Made by a program: the position numbers and the translations under genes
DNA from: Acetofilamentum sp.
GTDB taxonomy: Bacteria; Hydrothermota; 32-111
Assembly (NCBI GenBank): GCA_020721805.1
Contig: DYMB01000001.1
Coordinates: 107,261-171,260, forward strand
Reading direction: 5' to 3'
DNA: 64,000 nt
Notes under the pieces: model-generated
What the model saw: the letters and a program-made list of their open reading frames with translations, nothing else
What the model was told of the DNA's origin: nothing
Databases searched by the model: none
Shown here: positions 24,298-33,644 of the stretch, piece by piece
How the letters are laid out: each line of letters starts with the position of its first letter
Numbering within the stretch: the stretch's first letter is position 1

Positions 24298-25617
24298 ATG
24301 AAATTATTTTTATCATTTATCATAATCTATTCAATCTCCTGTGCAAATTTTAATGCATATTATAACATATATTACAATGCTCAAAAATATTACAATCTTG
24401 GTATAAAACCTCTTCAGAATGGTGAATCTGTAGATAAAAACTATCTTGATAAATCGATCGAAAAATCTTCCAAAATACTCCAGTTCCATCAAAACTCGAA
24501 ATATGTCGATGATGCTTTGATAATTATAGGGAAAGCGTATATGTACAAGGGTGAATATTCAAAGGCAGTAAAAAAATTTTCAGAACTTATGGATTATTTC
24601 CCTCGGTCCGATTATTTTGATGAAGCGTTATATTTTCTTGGTAAAACATACCTTTTACAGAATGATACAGGCATCGCCATATCAATCTTTTCTAAAGTTG
24701 TATCAGGACAAAAAAAATTTGTTGATGAAAGTGTGAACGAACTTATAAACATTTATGTGAAAACAGATCAGTATCAAAAAGGTGACAGCATCTTTGAATC
24801 CCTTCCTGAAAAATATAAGAGGAAACCTGTAAACATTCTCCTACAGGCAAAACTAAAATTTTTGAATAACGATTATGATGGATCATTAAAATTGTTAAAA
24901 AATTTGAATGTTAAAAAACTTCCCAAAGAATATGCTATCGATTACTATTTTTATCTTATATACTCTCTTATTCAAACTGGTGATTTAAAGAATGCTGAGA
25001 AATATGTTGATAGAAGCGTTCAGTTGTTTCAGGATCATAGAAGAAGAAATCTTTTTTACTTCCTCAAGGTAAAGATATTTTTAAAAGAAAATCTTTTTTT
25101 GGAATCTTTAAAACTTATAGAGGATATTACTTCGAAAAGGGATACCTTTTTGGTAGACTCATTACTTTTTACAAAGGGATATATATATGAAAAAGAACTA
25201 AACGATCTTGAAAACGCACAGAAAGCATATAGAAAAATTGTTGAAGGATATTCATCATCATCTCTCTATAAAGATGCTCAGGTAAGATTAAAAAAGAATG
25301 GGATACTTCTCTCTTTAAAAGATGATACACTCTCTTTTGAAGAAAAGATAAAAAACAGATTTTTTCTTGCAGAGATAGAGTATTTTGATTATAAAAATAT
25401 AGAAAATGCGATTGAAAAATATAAAACTGTATTCGATTCTTTTCCCAATACCCTTTATGGACCCAAAAGTCTTTTCGCTTTGTCATATATTTTTTTAAAG
25501 GATAAAAATGATACTTTAAAATCTGTTGAATTTCTTGAAAAGATAGTAAAATTTTATCCTTCTACAGAATATCAAATAGAGGCTTTAAAACTGATAAAAG
25601 AGCTGAAAAATGAATGA
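24298..25617 (+). CDS. TPR-repeat lipoprotein
   Basis: A 439-residue protein with lipobox YSISC (Cys15) and many tetratricopeptide repeats (YVDDALIIIGKAYMYKGEYS, YFDEALYFLGKTYLLQNDTG, and others to the C-terminus). It resembles BamD/YbgF-type periplasmic scaffolds attached to the outer membrane, but the repeats are too degenerate to name a member. TATAAT at 24284-24289 is eight bases before the ATG, with no ribosome binding site; a clear -35 box is not visible. It overlaps pyrK by eight bases, an odd partnership for pyrimidine genes. Confidence 0.8.
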   Translation: MKLFLSFIIIYSISCANFNAYYNIYYNAQKYYNLGIKPLQNGESVDKNYLDKSIEKSSKILQFHQNSKYVDDALIIIGKAYMYKGEYSKAVKKFSELMDYFPRSDYFDEALYFLGKTYLLQNDTGIAISIFSKVVSGQKKFVDESVNELINIYVKTDQYQKGDSIFESLPEKYKRKPVNILLQAKLKFLNNDYDGSLKLLKNLNVKKLPKEYAIDYYFYLIYSLIQTGDLKNAEKYVDRSVQLFQDHRRRNLFYFLKVKIFLKENLFLESLKLIEDITSKRDTFLVDSLLFTKGYIYEKELNDLENAQKAYRKIVEGYSSSSLYKDAQVRLKKNGILLSLKDDTLSFEEKIKNRFFLAEIEYFDYKNIENAIEKYKTVFDSFPNTLYGPKSLFALSYIFLKDKNDTLKSVEFLEKIVKFYPSTEYQIEALKLIKELKNE

Positions 25618-26326
25618 AAAGGTTTTAGAAAAAATTTTTTTAAGTAAAAACATCTTTCTTTTGAAGATATCTAAAAGTAAAGATTGTAAAATTCTGCCCG
25701 GTCAGTTCGCCTCAATAAAAACACCACTTAAAGATAAAATATTGAGAAGACCTTTTACCGTTGTAAAAGATTCTCAAAAAAAATTAACCTTTCTTATAAA
25801 AGTAGTTGGTGATTCAACAGAATATATAAGTAATTTAAAAAAAGGTGATTTGGTTGATATAATTTATCCTCTCGGTAAGGGATTTGAAGAAAAAACAGAT
25901 TTTAAAAGGACACTCTTTATAGCCGGAGGTATAGGAATTGCTGCAATTATACCTTTTTTGAGAGGCAAAGATTATTCTTTTATTTTTGGAGATAAGGAAG
26001 GGGAATACGAAAATGTTTTAAAATATTTTTCTTTAAAGGCTTTGTATTGTCATGAGAAAAAGAATAAATTTAAAGGTTTTGCAACGGATTTTATAAACAG
26101 GTTCGATTTTGATATTATGATAGGATGCGGTCCCAAAAATATGCTGAAAACTTTAAAAGATTATGCTCAAAAAAATGGTAAAAAATATTTTGCGATATAT
26201 GAAGAGGTGATGGCTTGTGGAGTTGGGTTATGCAATGGATGTTCTGTAAAAACTCAGAATGGAGATTACATAAAAATTTGTAAAGAGGGCCCGATTTTAA
26301 ATGGAAATTTAATAGATTATGAATAA
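25610..26326 (+). CDS. pyrK: Dihydroorotate dehydrogenase electron-transfer subunit PyrK
   Basis: A 238-residue FAD/[2Fe-2S] protein linking NAD+ to PyrD. FAD-binding RRPFTV, NAD-binding FIAGGIGIAAIIPFL, and cysteine cluster C-x4-C-x2-C-x12-C in MACGVGLCNGC...KIC ligate the 2Fe-2S centre. Followed by pyrD with an eight-base overlap, as in other class 1B dihydroorotate dehydrogenases. Confidence 0.95.
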   Translation: MNEKVLEKIFLSKNIFLLKISKSKDCKILPGQFASIKTPLKDKILRRPFTVVKDSQKKLTFLIKVVGDSTEYISNLKKGDLVDIIYPLGKGFEEKTDFKRTLFIAGGIGIAAIIPFLRGKDYSFIFGDKEGEYENVLKYFSLKALYCHEKKNKFKGFATDFINRFDFDIMIGCGPKNMLKTLKDYAQKNGKKYFAIYEEVMACGVGLCNGCSVKTQNGDYIKICKEGPILNGNLIDYE

Positions 26327-27236
26327 CACAAAAATAAAGATTGGAAAAACAACATTGAATTTTCCCATTCTTGGATCGAGTGGCTGTTCTGGATGGGGAG
26401 TTGAACTTCAAGATTTTAACGATATGGATTTTATCGGTGGATTTGTAACAAAATCCATAACTTTAAAAAATAAAATAGGAAACAAACAACCAAGAATAAA
26501 AGAAGTTTATGGTGGTTTACTTAATTCGATAGGCCTTGAGAATAATGGTGTTCATTATTTTGTTGAAAAGATCCTTCCAAAAATGAAGAAATTTAAATGT
26601 GCTAAATTTTTAAACCTTGCACCATTTTCAAGGGAAGATCTTTTGAGTCTGATTGATATACTCGATAAAGAAAAGGGTTTCGATGGTTACGAAATCAACA
26701 TATCATGTCCCAACATAACAAAACAAAATCTCAATTTCAACTCAAACCTTTTGGAAGCGAAAAAACTTTTAAAGGGTGTAAGAAGATTGACTGAAAAAAC
26801 TTTACTTTTAAAATTATCTCCAAGTTTTGTAGAATCTTTTGAAATAGCGAAATTTGCCGAAATGGAAGGTTTTGATGGAATAAGTTTTACAAATACCTAT
26901 ATTGCAACTGCAGTCGATGTGGAAAATAGAAAATTCGTATTTGATAATATACAGGCAGGATTTTCCGGGCCCGCGATAAAACCTTTATCTCTTTTTAATG
27001 TTTACAAAATGACAAAATTTGTTAAAATACCAGTAATAGGTATCGGTGGTATTTTGAACTTAAATGATGTTCTTGAATATTTGATGGTTGGTGCTGTTGG
27101 GGTTCAGATAGGAACAGGTTTACTTATACAACCCAATATTCTTGAAAAACTATCCAGAGAGTTGCAAGATTATATGGTTAAAGAGAATATAGGTGATATT
27201 GGAAAGATCATCGGATGTGTTAAGGAGAGTTTATGA
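26319..27236 (+). CDS. pyrD: Dihydroorotate dehydrogenase, class 1B catalytic subunit
   Basis: A 305-residue FMN enzyme oxidising dihydroorotate to orotate. The catalytic cysteine lies in YEINISCPNI, characteristic of class 1 enzymes; GIGGILNLNDVLEYLMVGA binds the FMN phosphate. The partner PyrK upstream places it in class 1B (NAD-linked). Coupled to pyrF by a four-base overlap. Confidence 0.96.
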   Translation: MNNTKIKIGKTTLNFPILGSSGCSGWGVELQDFNDMDFIGGFVTKSITLKNKIGNKQPRIKEVYGGLLNSIGLENNGVHYFVEKILPKMKKFKCAKFLNLAPFSREDLLSLIDILDKEKGFDGYEINISCPNITKQNLNFNSNLLEAKKLLKGVRRLTEKTLLLKLSPSFVESFEIAKFAEMEGFDGISFTNTYIATAVDVENRKFVFDNIQAGFSGPAIKPLSLFNVYKMTKFVKIPVIGIGGILNLNDVLEYLMVGAVGVQIGTGLLIQPNILEKLSRELQDYMVKENIGDIGKIIGCVKESL

Positions 27237-27964
27237 AGATAAACGATAAACTTATTGTAGCCCTTGATTTTGATTCTTTAAAAAAGGCTATAAAAATTGT
27301 AGATATTTTGGACAAAAATGTTACAACATATAAAGTTGGCTTACAACTATTTACAAAGGAAGGTTATAAGAGTCTAGAATTTCTTAAAAAGAGAGATAAA
27401 AAGATTTTTCTTGATTTAAAATTTCATGATATTCCCAACACGGTCGTTGGTGCGGTATCCTCTGTTCTGGAACATGGTGTTGATATGCTTACAATCCACG
27501 CTATGGGTGGTTTCGATATGATGGAGAGTGTTGCAAAACTTATATGGCAGAAAAGAAAGAAAAAGACCCCTGCACCAAAAGTTTTCGCAGTTACTCTTTT
27601 AACATCCCTTGATAGTGCTTTTTTACAGGATATGATTGGAGCCACATCAAGAAGTATAGAAGAGGAGATCCTTATACTCGCTCAGGCTGCAAGATCGGCG
27701 GGAATAGATGGTGTAGTAGCATCTCCACTTGAAGTAAAAATGTTAAAGCAAAAGTGTGGAAAGGATATTTTGATTTTAACACCCGGAATAAGACCCACAG
27801 ACTTTGATAAAAATGATCAACAGAGAACCTCTACACCATATCAGGCGATAAAGGATGGTGCTGATTATATAGTTGTTGGAAGACCCATAACGACATCAAC
27901 CGAACCTCTAAAAGTGGTAAAAGATATTTTAAAGGAAATCAAAAATGGACTTAAAGACTCTTGA
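27233..27964 (+). CDS. pyrF: Orotidine-5'-phosphate decarboxylase
   Basis: A 243-residue TIM barrel with the active-site motif FLDLKFHDIPNTV (Asp-Lys-Asp tetrad region), KLIVALDFDS at the start and TPGIRP and VVGRPITTS phosphate loops. It forms UMP from OMP. Starts in the overlap with pyrD and ends 20 bases inside pyrE. Confidence 0.96.
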   Translation: MKINDKLIVALDFDSLKKAIKIVDILDKNVTTYKVGLQLFTKEGYKSLEFLKKRDKKIFLDLKFHDIPNTVVGAVSSVLEHGVDMLTIHAMGGFDMMESVAKLIWQKRKKKTPAPKVFAVTLLTSLDSAFLQDMIGATSRSIEEEILILAQAARSAGIDGVVASPLEVKMLKQKCGKDILILTPGIRPTDFDKNDQQRTSTPYQAIKDGADYIVVGRPITTSTEPLKVVKDILKEIKNGLKDS

Positions 27965-28499
27965 AAAAGAGAAAGTGATTTTAAAAGGGCATTTTCTTTT
28001 AACCAGTGGCTTGCATTCTGATGTGTATTTTGAAAAATTCAGGATACTTGAAAATCCAAAAATACTTGGTGATCTTGTTTTAGAGGTGATCAAAAAGTTG
28101 AATAGAAAAAATTTTGATTATGTTATTGGACCTGTTGTTGGAGGAATAGTTGTGGCATATGAGTTTGCAAGGATCTTAAAATGTAAAGCAGCATACCTTG
28201 AAAAGAGGGATGATAAACTGGGTCTTTTTAGAGGAACACCGATAAACTCAAATGATAGAATTTTACTTGTTGATGATGTTCTCACGACTGGAAAATCTAT
28301 AAATCTGATGATGGATGCTGTTAAACAGTTTAATGGAAATATACAGTCCATCGCTGTTCTTATCGACAGGAGTGATAACATAAAATTTGAATATCCGTTA
28401 TTTTCTGGAATGAAGGTTGAAGCAAAAACCTTCTTTCCGGAAACTTGTCCTTTATGTTTGAAAAATGAACCGTTGATAAGACCAGGTGGTAAAAGATAA
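27945..28499 (+). CDS. pyrE: Orotate phosphoribosyltransferase
   Basis: A 184-residue type I PRTase with the PRPP-binding motif ILLVDDVLTTGKSI, LTSGLHSDVYFEK substrate loop and VVGGIVVAYEFAR. Completes the last two steps of UMP synthesis with pyrF. C-terminal CPLCLKN plus a nearby Cys in FFPETC resembles the longer archaeal/thermophile-type PyrE tail. Confidence 0.95.
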   Translation: MDLKTLEKEKVILKGHFLLTSGLHSDVYFEKFRILENPKILGDLVLEVIKKLNRKNFDYVIGPVVGGIVVAYEFARILKCKAAYLEKRDDKLGLFRGTPINSNDRILLVDDVLTTGKSINLMMDAVKQFNGNIQSIAVLIDRSDNIKFEYPLFSGMKVEAKTFFPETCPLCLKNEPLIRPGGKR

Positions 28500-28511
28500 A
28501 GGAGGAAATTT

Positions 28512-29261
28512 ATGTCAGGTCACAATAAGTGGAGTACGATAAAGAGAAAGAAGGCTGTTGAGGATAACAAGAGAGGACAGATCTTTACCAAATTGATAAA
28601 AGAGATTACTCTTTCAGCGAGAGAGGGTGGTGGCGATCCTGAACTTAACGCAAGATTGAGATCGGCTATAGCAGCAGCAAAAAAGGCTAACATGCCTGCT
28701 GATAATATAGAAAGAGCGATCAAGAAGGGAACGGGTGAACTACCGGGAACAACATATGAAGAGGTCTCATATGGAGGTTATGGACCTGGTGGTGCAGCGA
28801 TACTTATAGATGTTGTCACCGATAACAAAAACAGAACAACAGGAGAACTTAGACATATATTTACAAGATTTGGGAAAGAACTCGGTGAAGTTAGTTCCGT
28901 TGCCTGGATGTTTGAAAAGAAGGGATTGATCGAAATAGATGGATCAAAATACAAATTTGATGATATACTCGAAATAGCCATAGATTCGGGTGCTGAAGAT
29001 GTTGTTGAAACGGGAGATGTTATCCAGATATATACTCAAACTGAAAATTTATATAAAGTGAAAAAAATATTCGATGATAAAAAGATAGAAACGATGAATG
29101 CGATGATGACAAAAAAGCCACAATCAACCGTTAAGTTAAATGAGAGTGATGCGTCGGTTATGTTGAAACTGATAGATACTCTTGAGGAACATGACGATGT
29201 TCAAAATGTTTATTCAAATTTTGATATACCGGATGAGATAATGGAGAAGTTGAGTAAGTGA
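28512..29261 (+). CDS. yebC: YebC/PmpR-family DNA-binding or translation-associated protein
   Basis: A 249-residue protein with the standard N-terminus MSGHNKWSTIKRKK and conserved GGYGPGGAAILIDVVTDNKN and LGEVSSVAWMFEKKG. The family was long called a transcription regulator and recently linked to translation of difficult peptide runs. Located before ruvC, its common neighbour; a GGAGGAAA site precedes the ATG. Confidence 0.95.
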   Translation: MSGHNKWSTIKRKKAVEDNKRGQIFTKLIKEITLSAREGGGDPELNARLRSAIAAAKKANMPADNIERAIKKGTGELPGTTYEEVSYGGYGPGGAAILIDVVTDNKNRTTGELRHIFTRFGKELGEVSSVAWMFEKKGLIEIDGSKYKFDDILEIAIDSGAEDVVETGDVIQIYTQTENLYKVKKIFDDKKIETMNAMMTKKPQSTVKLNESDASVMLKLIDTLEEHDDVQNVYSNFDIPDEIMEKLSK

Positions 29262-29731
29262 TCATAGTTGGTTTTGATCCAAGTTTAAAACAGACAGGCT
29301 ACGCTTTTGTAAATGAAAGGCTTGAGATTGTTTCAGCAGGTATTATAAAAACATCTTCAGATTCTGTTTTTGAAAGAAGGTTGTATGAAATTTTCAATGA
29401 GGCAGAAAAAATGATCTTTAAAATAAAACCAAAGATAGCTGTTTTTGAAGAATCATTTTATCACAAAAATGTTAAAACCACCTCAATACTATCGATGGTT
29501 AGAGCTTCTCTTATAATATCCTGTATGAAAAACGATGTTCAGGTAAAATTTTTTTCTCCAAATCATATAAAAAAATCTATAACTGGTAATGGTCATTCCA
29601 ACAAGGAACAGGTCCAATTTATGGTAAAAAAAATTTTTAACCTTGATAACAATCTTCCAGATGATGTCTCAGATGCACTCGCGATATGTTTCGCTTACAT
29701 AAATGGAGAAAATTATGAACTGGTATATTAA
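29258..29731 (+). CDS. ruvC: Holliday junction resolvase RuvC
   Basis: A 157-residue RNase-H-fold nuclease with catalytic acidic residues in IIVGFDPSLKQTGYA (Asp7), VFEESFYHKN, and DDVSDALAIC near the C-terminus. It cuts four-way junctions made accessible by RuvAB. GTG start overlaps the yebC stop by four bases. Confidence 0.95.
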   Translation: MIIVGFDPSLKQTGYAFVNERLEIVSAGIIKTSSDSVFERRLYEIFNEAEKMIFKIKPKIAVFEESFYHKNVKTTSILSMVRASLIISCMKNDVQVKFFSPNHIKKSITGNGHSNKEQVQFMVKKIFNLDNNLPDDVSDALAICFAYINGENYELVY

Positions 29732-30275
29732 AGGTAAGGTTGTTGAAAAGAATTTTCCTTTCGTTGTAGTTGAAAACAACGGTATAGGCTATAGACTCAG
29801 AGTTTCTCTCAATTCTCTTACTTCATTATCCGATTCTTTAAAAGAAGTTTTGATATACACTTACCTTTCCTTAAAGAATGAAGAGTTCGAAATTTTTGGT
29901 TTCTCTTCTGAACAAGAAAGAGATATCTTTTTGAAATTGATTGAAATACCAAAGATAGGTCCCAAAACCGCTCTCTCAATATTCAACACTTTTTCTGTCG
30001 AACAGTTTGAGGCTGCCATAAGTCAACATGATTCCTCTATGATAGCAAAGGCAAAAAATGTGAGTAAGAAACTGGCAGAATCAATAATTCTTGAATTTTC
30101 ACAAAAAATCGAGTTTGAAAGGAATGGAGTTTCAAAAACCGTTTATGATGCTTTAAAATCACTTGGATTTAACGAAAAGGATATAATACCTGTTATGAAG
30201 GATGTTTTAAAGGAAATAAAAAATCAGGATAATGTTGAGGAAATTATCAAAGAGATTCTAAAGAGGTTAGGATGA
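29715..30275 (+). CDS. ruvA: Holliday junction branch-migration protein RuvA
   Basis: A 186-residue protein with OB-fold N-terminus (MNWYIKGKVVEKNFPFVVVE), tandem helix-hairpin-helix segment (LIEIPKIGPKTALSIFNTF, KAKNVSKKLAESIILEF) and a short C-terminal RuvB-binding domain. I chose ATG 29715 rather than 29703 because GGAG at 29705-29708 sits correctly for it and the family begins at this residue. Overlaps ruvC by 17 bases. Confidence 0.94.
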   Translation: MNWYIKGKVVEKNFPFVVVENNGIGYRLRVSLNSLTSLSDSLKEVLIYTYLSLKNEEFEIFGFSSEQERDIFLKLIEIPKIGPKTALSIFNTFSVEQFEAAISQHDSSMIAKAKNVSKKLAESIILEFSQKIEFERNGVSKTVYDALKSLGFNEKDIIPVMKDVLKEIKNQDNVEEIIKEILKRLG

Positions 30276-31285
30276 ACAAAGAGATAATATCTTCAACAAA
30301 GTTGAACGAAGATACTGAAATAGAGGAAAGTTTAAGACCTAAAAGTATAGATTCTTTCATAGGTCAGACAAAATTAAAGGAAAATTTAAAAATTGCTATA
30401 GAGTCTGCAAAGATAAGAAAGGATATACTTGATCATATTTTATTTTTTGGGCCACCGGGGCTTGGCAAAACAACACTCTCATATATAATATCAAATGAAC
30501 TCGGTGTGAAAATTTATTCGACAAGTGGTCCTGTACTTGAAAAACCTGGAGATCTTGCTGGAATTCTAACAAAACTTGAAGAGGGTGATGTTCTCTTTAT
30601 CGATGAGATCCACAGAATAAACAGGATCGTTGAAGAATACCTTTATCCTGCTATGGAAGATTTTGTTATAGACATAATGCTTGATTCTGGACCATCTGCA
30701 AGAAGCATAAAAATAAAGATAAAGCCATTTACACTCGTTGGTGCTACAACAAGAAGTGGACTTCTCACTTCGCCTTTAAGGTCAAGATTCGGGATGACCT
30801 ATAGACTCGATTTTTACAACGATGAGGATTTGAAAAACATATTGAAAAGATCATCCAAAATACTTGGAATAGAATCCGTTGACGAGGGACTTGAGGAGAT
30901 AGCGAAAAGATCCAGGGGGACACCAAGGATAGCTAACAGATTACTAAAAAGGGTTAGAGATTTCGCTCTCGTAAAAGGAAAGGGAATAGTTGATAAAGAT
31001 ACTGTTTTAAAAGCGATGAATATGATGGATGTTGACTCACTTGGTCTGGATGATCTCAGCGTTTCAATTCTGAAAACGATAATCGAGAAATATGATGGTG
31101 GACCCGTTGGTATATCAACACTTTCAATTTCAATAGGGGAAAGTTCTGAAACTATTGAAGAGGTCTATGAACCTTTTTTAATAATGAAAGGTTTGATAAA
31201 AAGAACCCCGAAGGGAAGAGTCGCAACCAGAATAGCTTTTGATCATCTGGGATACGAGTTTAAAGGGGGACTCTTTGATCTATAA
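30272..31285 (+). CDS. ruvB: Holliday junction DNA helicase RuvB
   Basis: A 337-residue AAA+ motor. Walker A FFGPPGLGKTTL, Walker B LFIDEIHRIN, sensor 1 GATTRSGLLTSPLRSRFG, and the C-terminal winged helix (GGPVGISTLSISIGE, RTPKGRVAT). Works with RuvA in branch migration. Four-base overlap with ruvA. Confidence 0.97.
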   Translation: MNKEIISSTKLNEDTEIEESLRPKSIDSFIGQTKLKENLKIAIESAKIRKDILDHILFFGPPGLGKTTLSYIISNELGVKIYSTSGPVLEKPGDLAGILTKLEEGDVLFIDEIHRINRIVEEYLYPAMEDFVIDIMLDSGPSARSIKIKIKPFTLVGATTRSGLLTSPLRSRFGMTYRLDFYNDEDLKNILKRSSKILGIESVDEGLEEIAKRSRGTPRIANRLLKRVRDFALVKGKGIVDKDTVLKAMNMMDVDSLGLDDLSVSILKTIIEKYDGGPVGISTLSISIGESSETIEEVYEPFLIMKGLIKRTPKGRVATRIAFDHLGYEFKGGLFDL

Positions 31286-31487
31286 AATTTTCTTTTTTCT
31301 TTCTGTAATCTTTCTTTTAACTGGTTTAATATTCTTTATCTTTGAAAAGATAAATTTTAAAAATCCACTCGATATAAAAATTGAAAGAGAAAATTTTAAA
31401 TTCTATTTTCCATTAGGTAGCAGCATAATAATATCTATAGTTCTTACATTGATTCTTAACATTCTTCTCAAGGTTTTAAAAAAATGA
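31275..31487 (+). CDS. Small membrane protein, DUF2905 family
   Basis: A 70-residue protein with two hydrophobic helices (FFFLSVIFLLTGLIFFIF and SIIISIVLTLILNILL) flanking NPLDIKIERENFKFYFPLG, the DUF2905 pattern (GDI.I.RGN..FYFPL). The open frame extends to ATG 31239, deep in ruvB, but TTG 31275 follows AAAGGGGGA at a suitable distance and gives the family length. Often found next to ruvB and queA. Function unknown. Confidence 0.82.
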   Translation: MIYKIFFFLSVIFLLTGLIFFIFEKINFKNPLDIKIERENFKFYFPLGSSIIISIVLTLILNILLKVLKK

Positions 31488-32506
31488 GTTTTAAAGTTTC
31501 AGATTACGATTTTAAACTCCCAAAAGAACTTATCGCGTACAACCCTGTTCAAAGAGGGCAAAGTAGATTACTTGTTGTTGAAAGAGAAAAAAATCGTTTT
31601 TATGAAAAAAAATTTGAAGATATCACAAATATTCTTCCTGTTGAATCTCTTATCGTAAGAAACATTACAAAAGTTGCCAAAGCGAGAATATATGGTAAAA
31701 GGGAAACTGGTGGCAGGGTGGAAATTCTGATACTCGACCCTTTTAGTGAAAGTGGAGAATTTAAATGCCTTTTAAAATCAAGAAAAAGATTGAATGAAAA
31801 CGATAAAATTTTTATAGATGATAAAATGATCGTTACCGTTGTAAAAAAACTTGATGAAGGATTTTTAATAAAAGTTCCATTTAAAAACAGAGATGATTTT
31901 TTTGCAAAATATGGACATATTCCACTACCACCATACATCAAAAGAAATGAAAATGAAAATGATGAGAAAGATTATCAAACGTGTTACGCAGAACGACTCG
32001 GATCCTGTGCCGCACCAACAGCTGGACTTCATTTTAACGAAAAAATTATAGAGACCATAATAAAAAAAGGTATAAGAATAGTTGATCTTGTTCTTCATAT
32101 AAGTTTGGGGACTTTTAAACCGGTTAAAGTAAAAGATATAAGAGAGCATAAAATGCATTCAGAATATTTTGAAATAGATGATGATGTTGTTTTCAAATTA
32201 AACAGAGCAAAGAATGATGGGAAAAAGATAGTTTCCATCGGAACAACAAGTTTAAGGGCTCTTGAGACTGTATACGATGGAAAAATTTTTTTCGCGAAGA
32301 AAGGTTTTACAAACCTTTTGATCTATCCACCATATAAAATAAAGAGTGTTGATATTCTTTTAACAAATTTTCATTTACCAAAATCGACCCTATTGATGCT
32401 TGTATCATCTTTTGCTGGCAGGGAATTGATACTTGATGCTTACAGATATGCGATAGATAACGGATTCAGGTTTTTTTCATATGGTGATGCGATGTTGATC
32501 ATATGA
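31484..32506 (+). CDS. queA: S-adenosylmethionine:tRNA ribosyltransferase-isomerase
   Basis: A 340-residue enzyme adding the epoxycyclopentanediol precursor to preQ1 at tRNA position 34. Conserved blocks: DYDFKLPKELIAYNP, GGRVEILIL, GHIPLPPYIKR, APTAGLHF, LHISLGTFKPV, IGTTSLRALE and NFHLPKSTLLMLVSSF. Four-base overlaps on both sides, with tgt following. Confidence 0.96.
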   Translation: MSFKVSDYDFKLPKELIAYNPVQRGQSRLLVVEREKNRFYEKKFEDITNILPVESLIVRNITKVAKARIYGKRETGGRVEILILDPFSESGEFKCLLKSRKRLNENDKIFIDDKMIVTVVKKLDEGFLIKVPFKNRDDFFAKYGHIPLPPYIKRNENENDEKDYQTCYAERLGSCAAPTAGLHFNEKIIETIIKKGIRIVDLVLHISLGTFKPVKVKDIREHKMHSEYFEIDDDVVFKLNRAKNDGKKIVSIGTTSLRALETVYDGKIFFAKKGFTNLLIYPPYKIKSVDILLTNFHLPKSTLLMLVSSFAGRELILDAYRYAIDNGFRFFSYGDAMLII

Positions 32507-33573
32507 GCAGTGAAATTTTTAAAGTTATTAAAAAAAAAGGTAAAAAAAGACTTGGACTACTGAAAACTTCACATGGTTATGTGGAAACGCCAAATCTTAT
32601 GTTCGTTGCAACATCAGGTTCTGTTAAGGGGATATCGTCAATACAACTCGATCAATGGGGCATTCAATTTTTAATTACAAACACATACCATCTATATCTA
32701 AGACCAGGCCTTGAAATTATAAAAAAAGCTGGTGGTATGCACAGATTTATGAACTGGAAACGCACCCTCTTTTCAGATTCAGGTGGATTTCAAGTTTTTT
32801 CTCTTTCAAAGTTAAGGAAATTCAAAGATGATGGTGTAATTTTTCAATCACATATTGATGGATCATACCATCTCTTTACTCCAGAGAATAATGTTGATAT
32901 GCAAAGAATACTTGGAACCGATATAATGATGGTTCTTGATGAATGTATGGAATATCCTGTGACTTTTGAATATGCGAAAAATTCGGTAAAAAGGACACTC
33001 GAGTGGGCAAAAAGAGCAAGAGAAGAGTTTACAAAAACTTCCAGTTTGTATGGATACCCACAGTTTCAATTTGGAATAATACAGGGCTCGGTTTACAATG
33101 ATCTAAGGGAACACTCTTCAGAAGAGTTGCAAAAAATGGATTTTGATGGATACGCTATGGGTGGTGTTGCTATAGGTGAATCAAAAGAATATATAAGAAA
33201 AGTTATAGATATTGGTGATGATATAATGCCAGAGGATAAAGCCAGATACCTTATGGGTGTTGGTGAGATCGATGATATCGAGTATGCCGTTGAAAATGGT
33301 TTTGATATCTTTGATTGTGTGATACCAACAAGGAATGCAAGAAATGGGGCTCTTTTTACTGATGGTGGCAAGATTTTAATAAAAAATTCAAAATACAAAG
33401 ATGATTTTACCCCTCTTGATCCAACCTGTTCATGCACACTCTGTAAGAATTATACTAAATCTTATCTACACCATCTTTTCAAATCTCAGGAGATGCTTGC
33501 CGGGATATTAGCAACAGAGCATAATATTCATTATTATTCAAAAGTTATGAAAAGGATAAGAGAATCTATTTGA
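32503..33573 (+). CDS. tgt: tRNA-guanine(34) transglycosylase
   Basis: A 356-residue TIM barrel that exchanges guanine 34 for preQ1 in queuosine synthesis. Active-site Asp in LFSDSGGFQVFSL, nucleophile Asp in FDCVIPTRNARNG, and zinc ligands CSCTLC plus a distal His. Completes the queA-tgt pair. Confidence 0.97.
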   Translation: MSSEIFKVIKKKGKKRLGLLKTSHGYVETPNLMFVATSGSVKGISSIQLDQWGIQFLITNTYHLYLRPGLEIIKKAGGMHRFMNWKRTLFSDSGGFQVFSLSKLRKFKDDGVIFQSHIDGSYHLFTPENNVDMQRILGTDIMMVLDECMEYPVTFEYAKNSVKRTLEWAKRAREEFTKTSSLYGYPQFQFGIIQGSVYNDLREHSSEELQKMDFDGYAMGGVAIGESKEYIRKVIDIGDDIMPEDKARYLMGVGEIDDIEYAVENGFDIFDCVIPTRNARNGALFTDGGKILIKNSKYKDDFTPLDPTCSCTLCKNYTKSYLHHLFKSQEMLAGILATEHNIHYYSKVMKRIRESI

Positions 33574-33597
33574 AATCTATTTTGAAAAAAGGAATAA

Positions 33598-33626
33598 TTG
33601 ACTATTAGTTGAAATTGATATATAAT
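33598..33626 (+). promoter_or_regulatory. Promoter of the mannose-1-phosphate guanylyltransferase gene
   Basis: TTGACT (33598-33603) and TATAAT (33621-33626), here with a 17-base spacer; AAAAAGG precedes the ATG at 33645. Confidence 0.65.
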
Positions 33627-33644
33627 ACCCAAAAAGGATGTCTT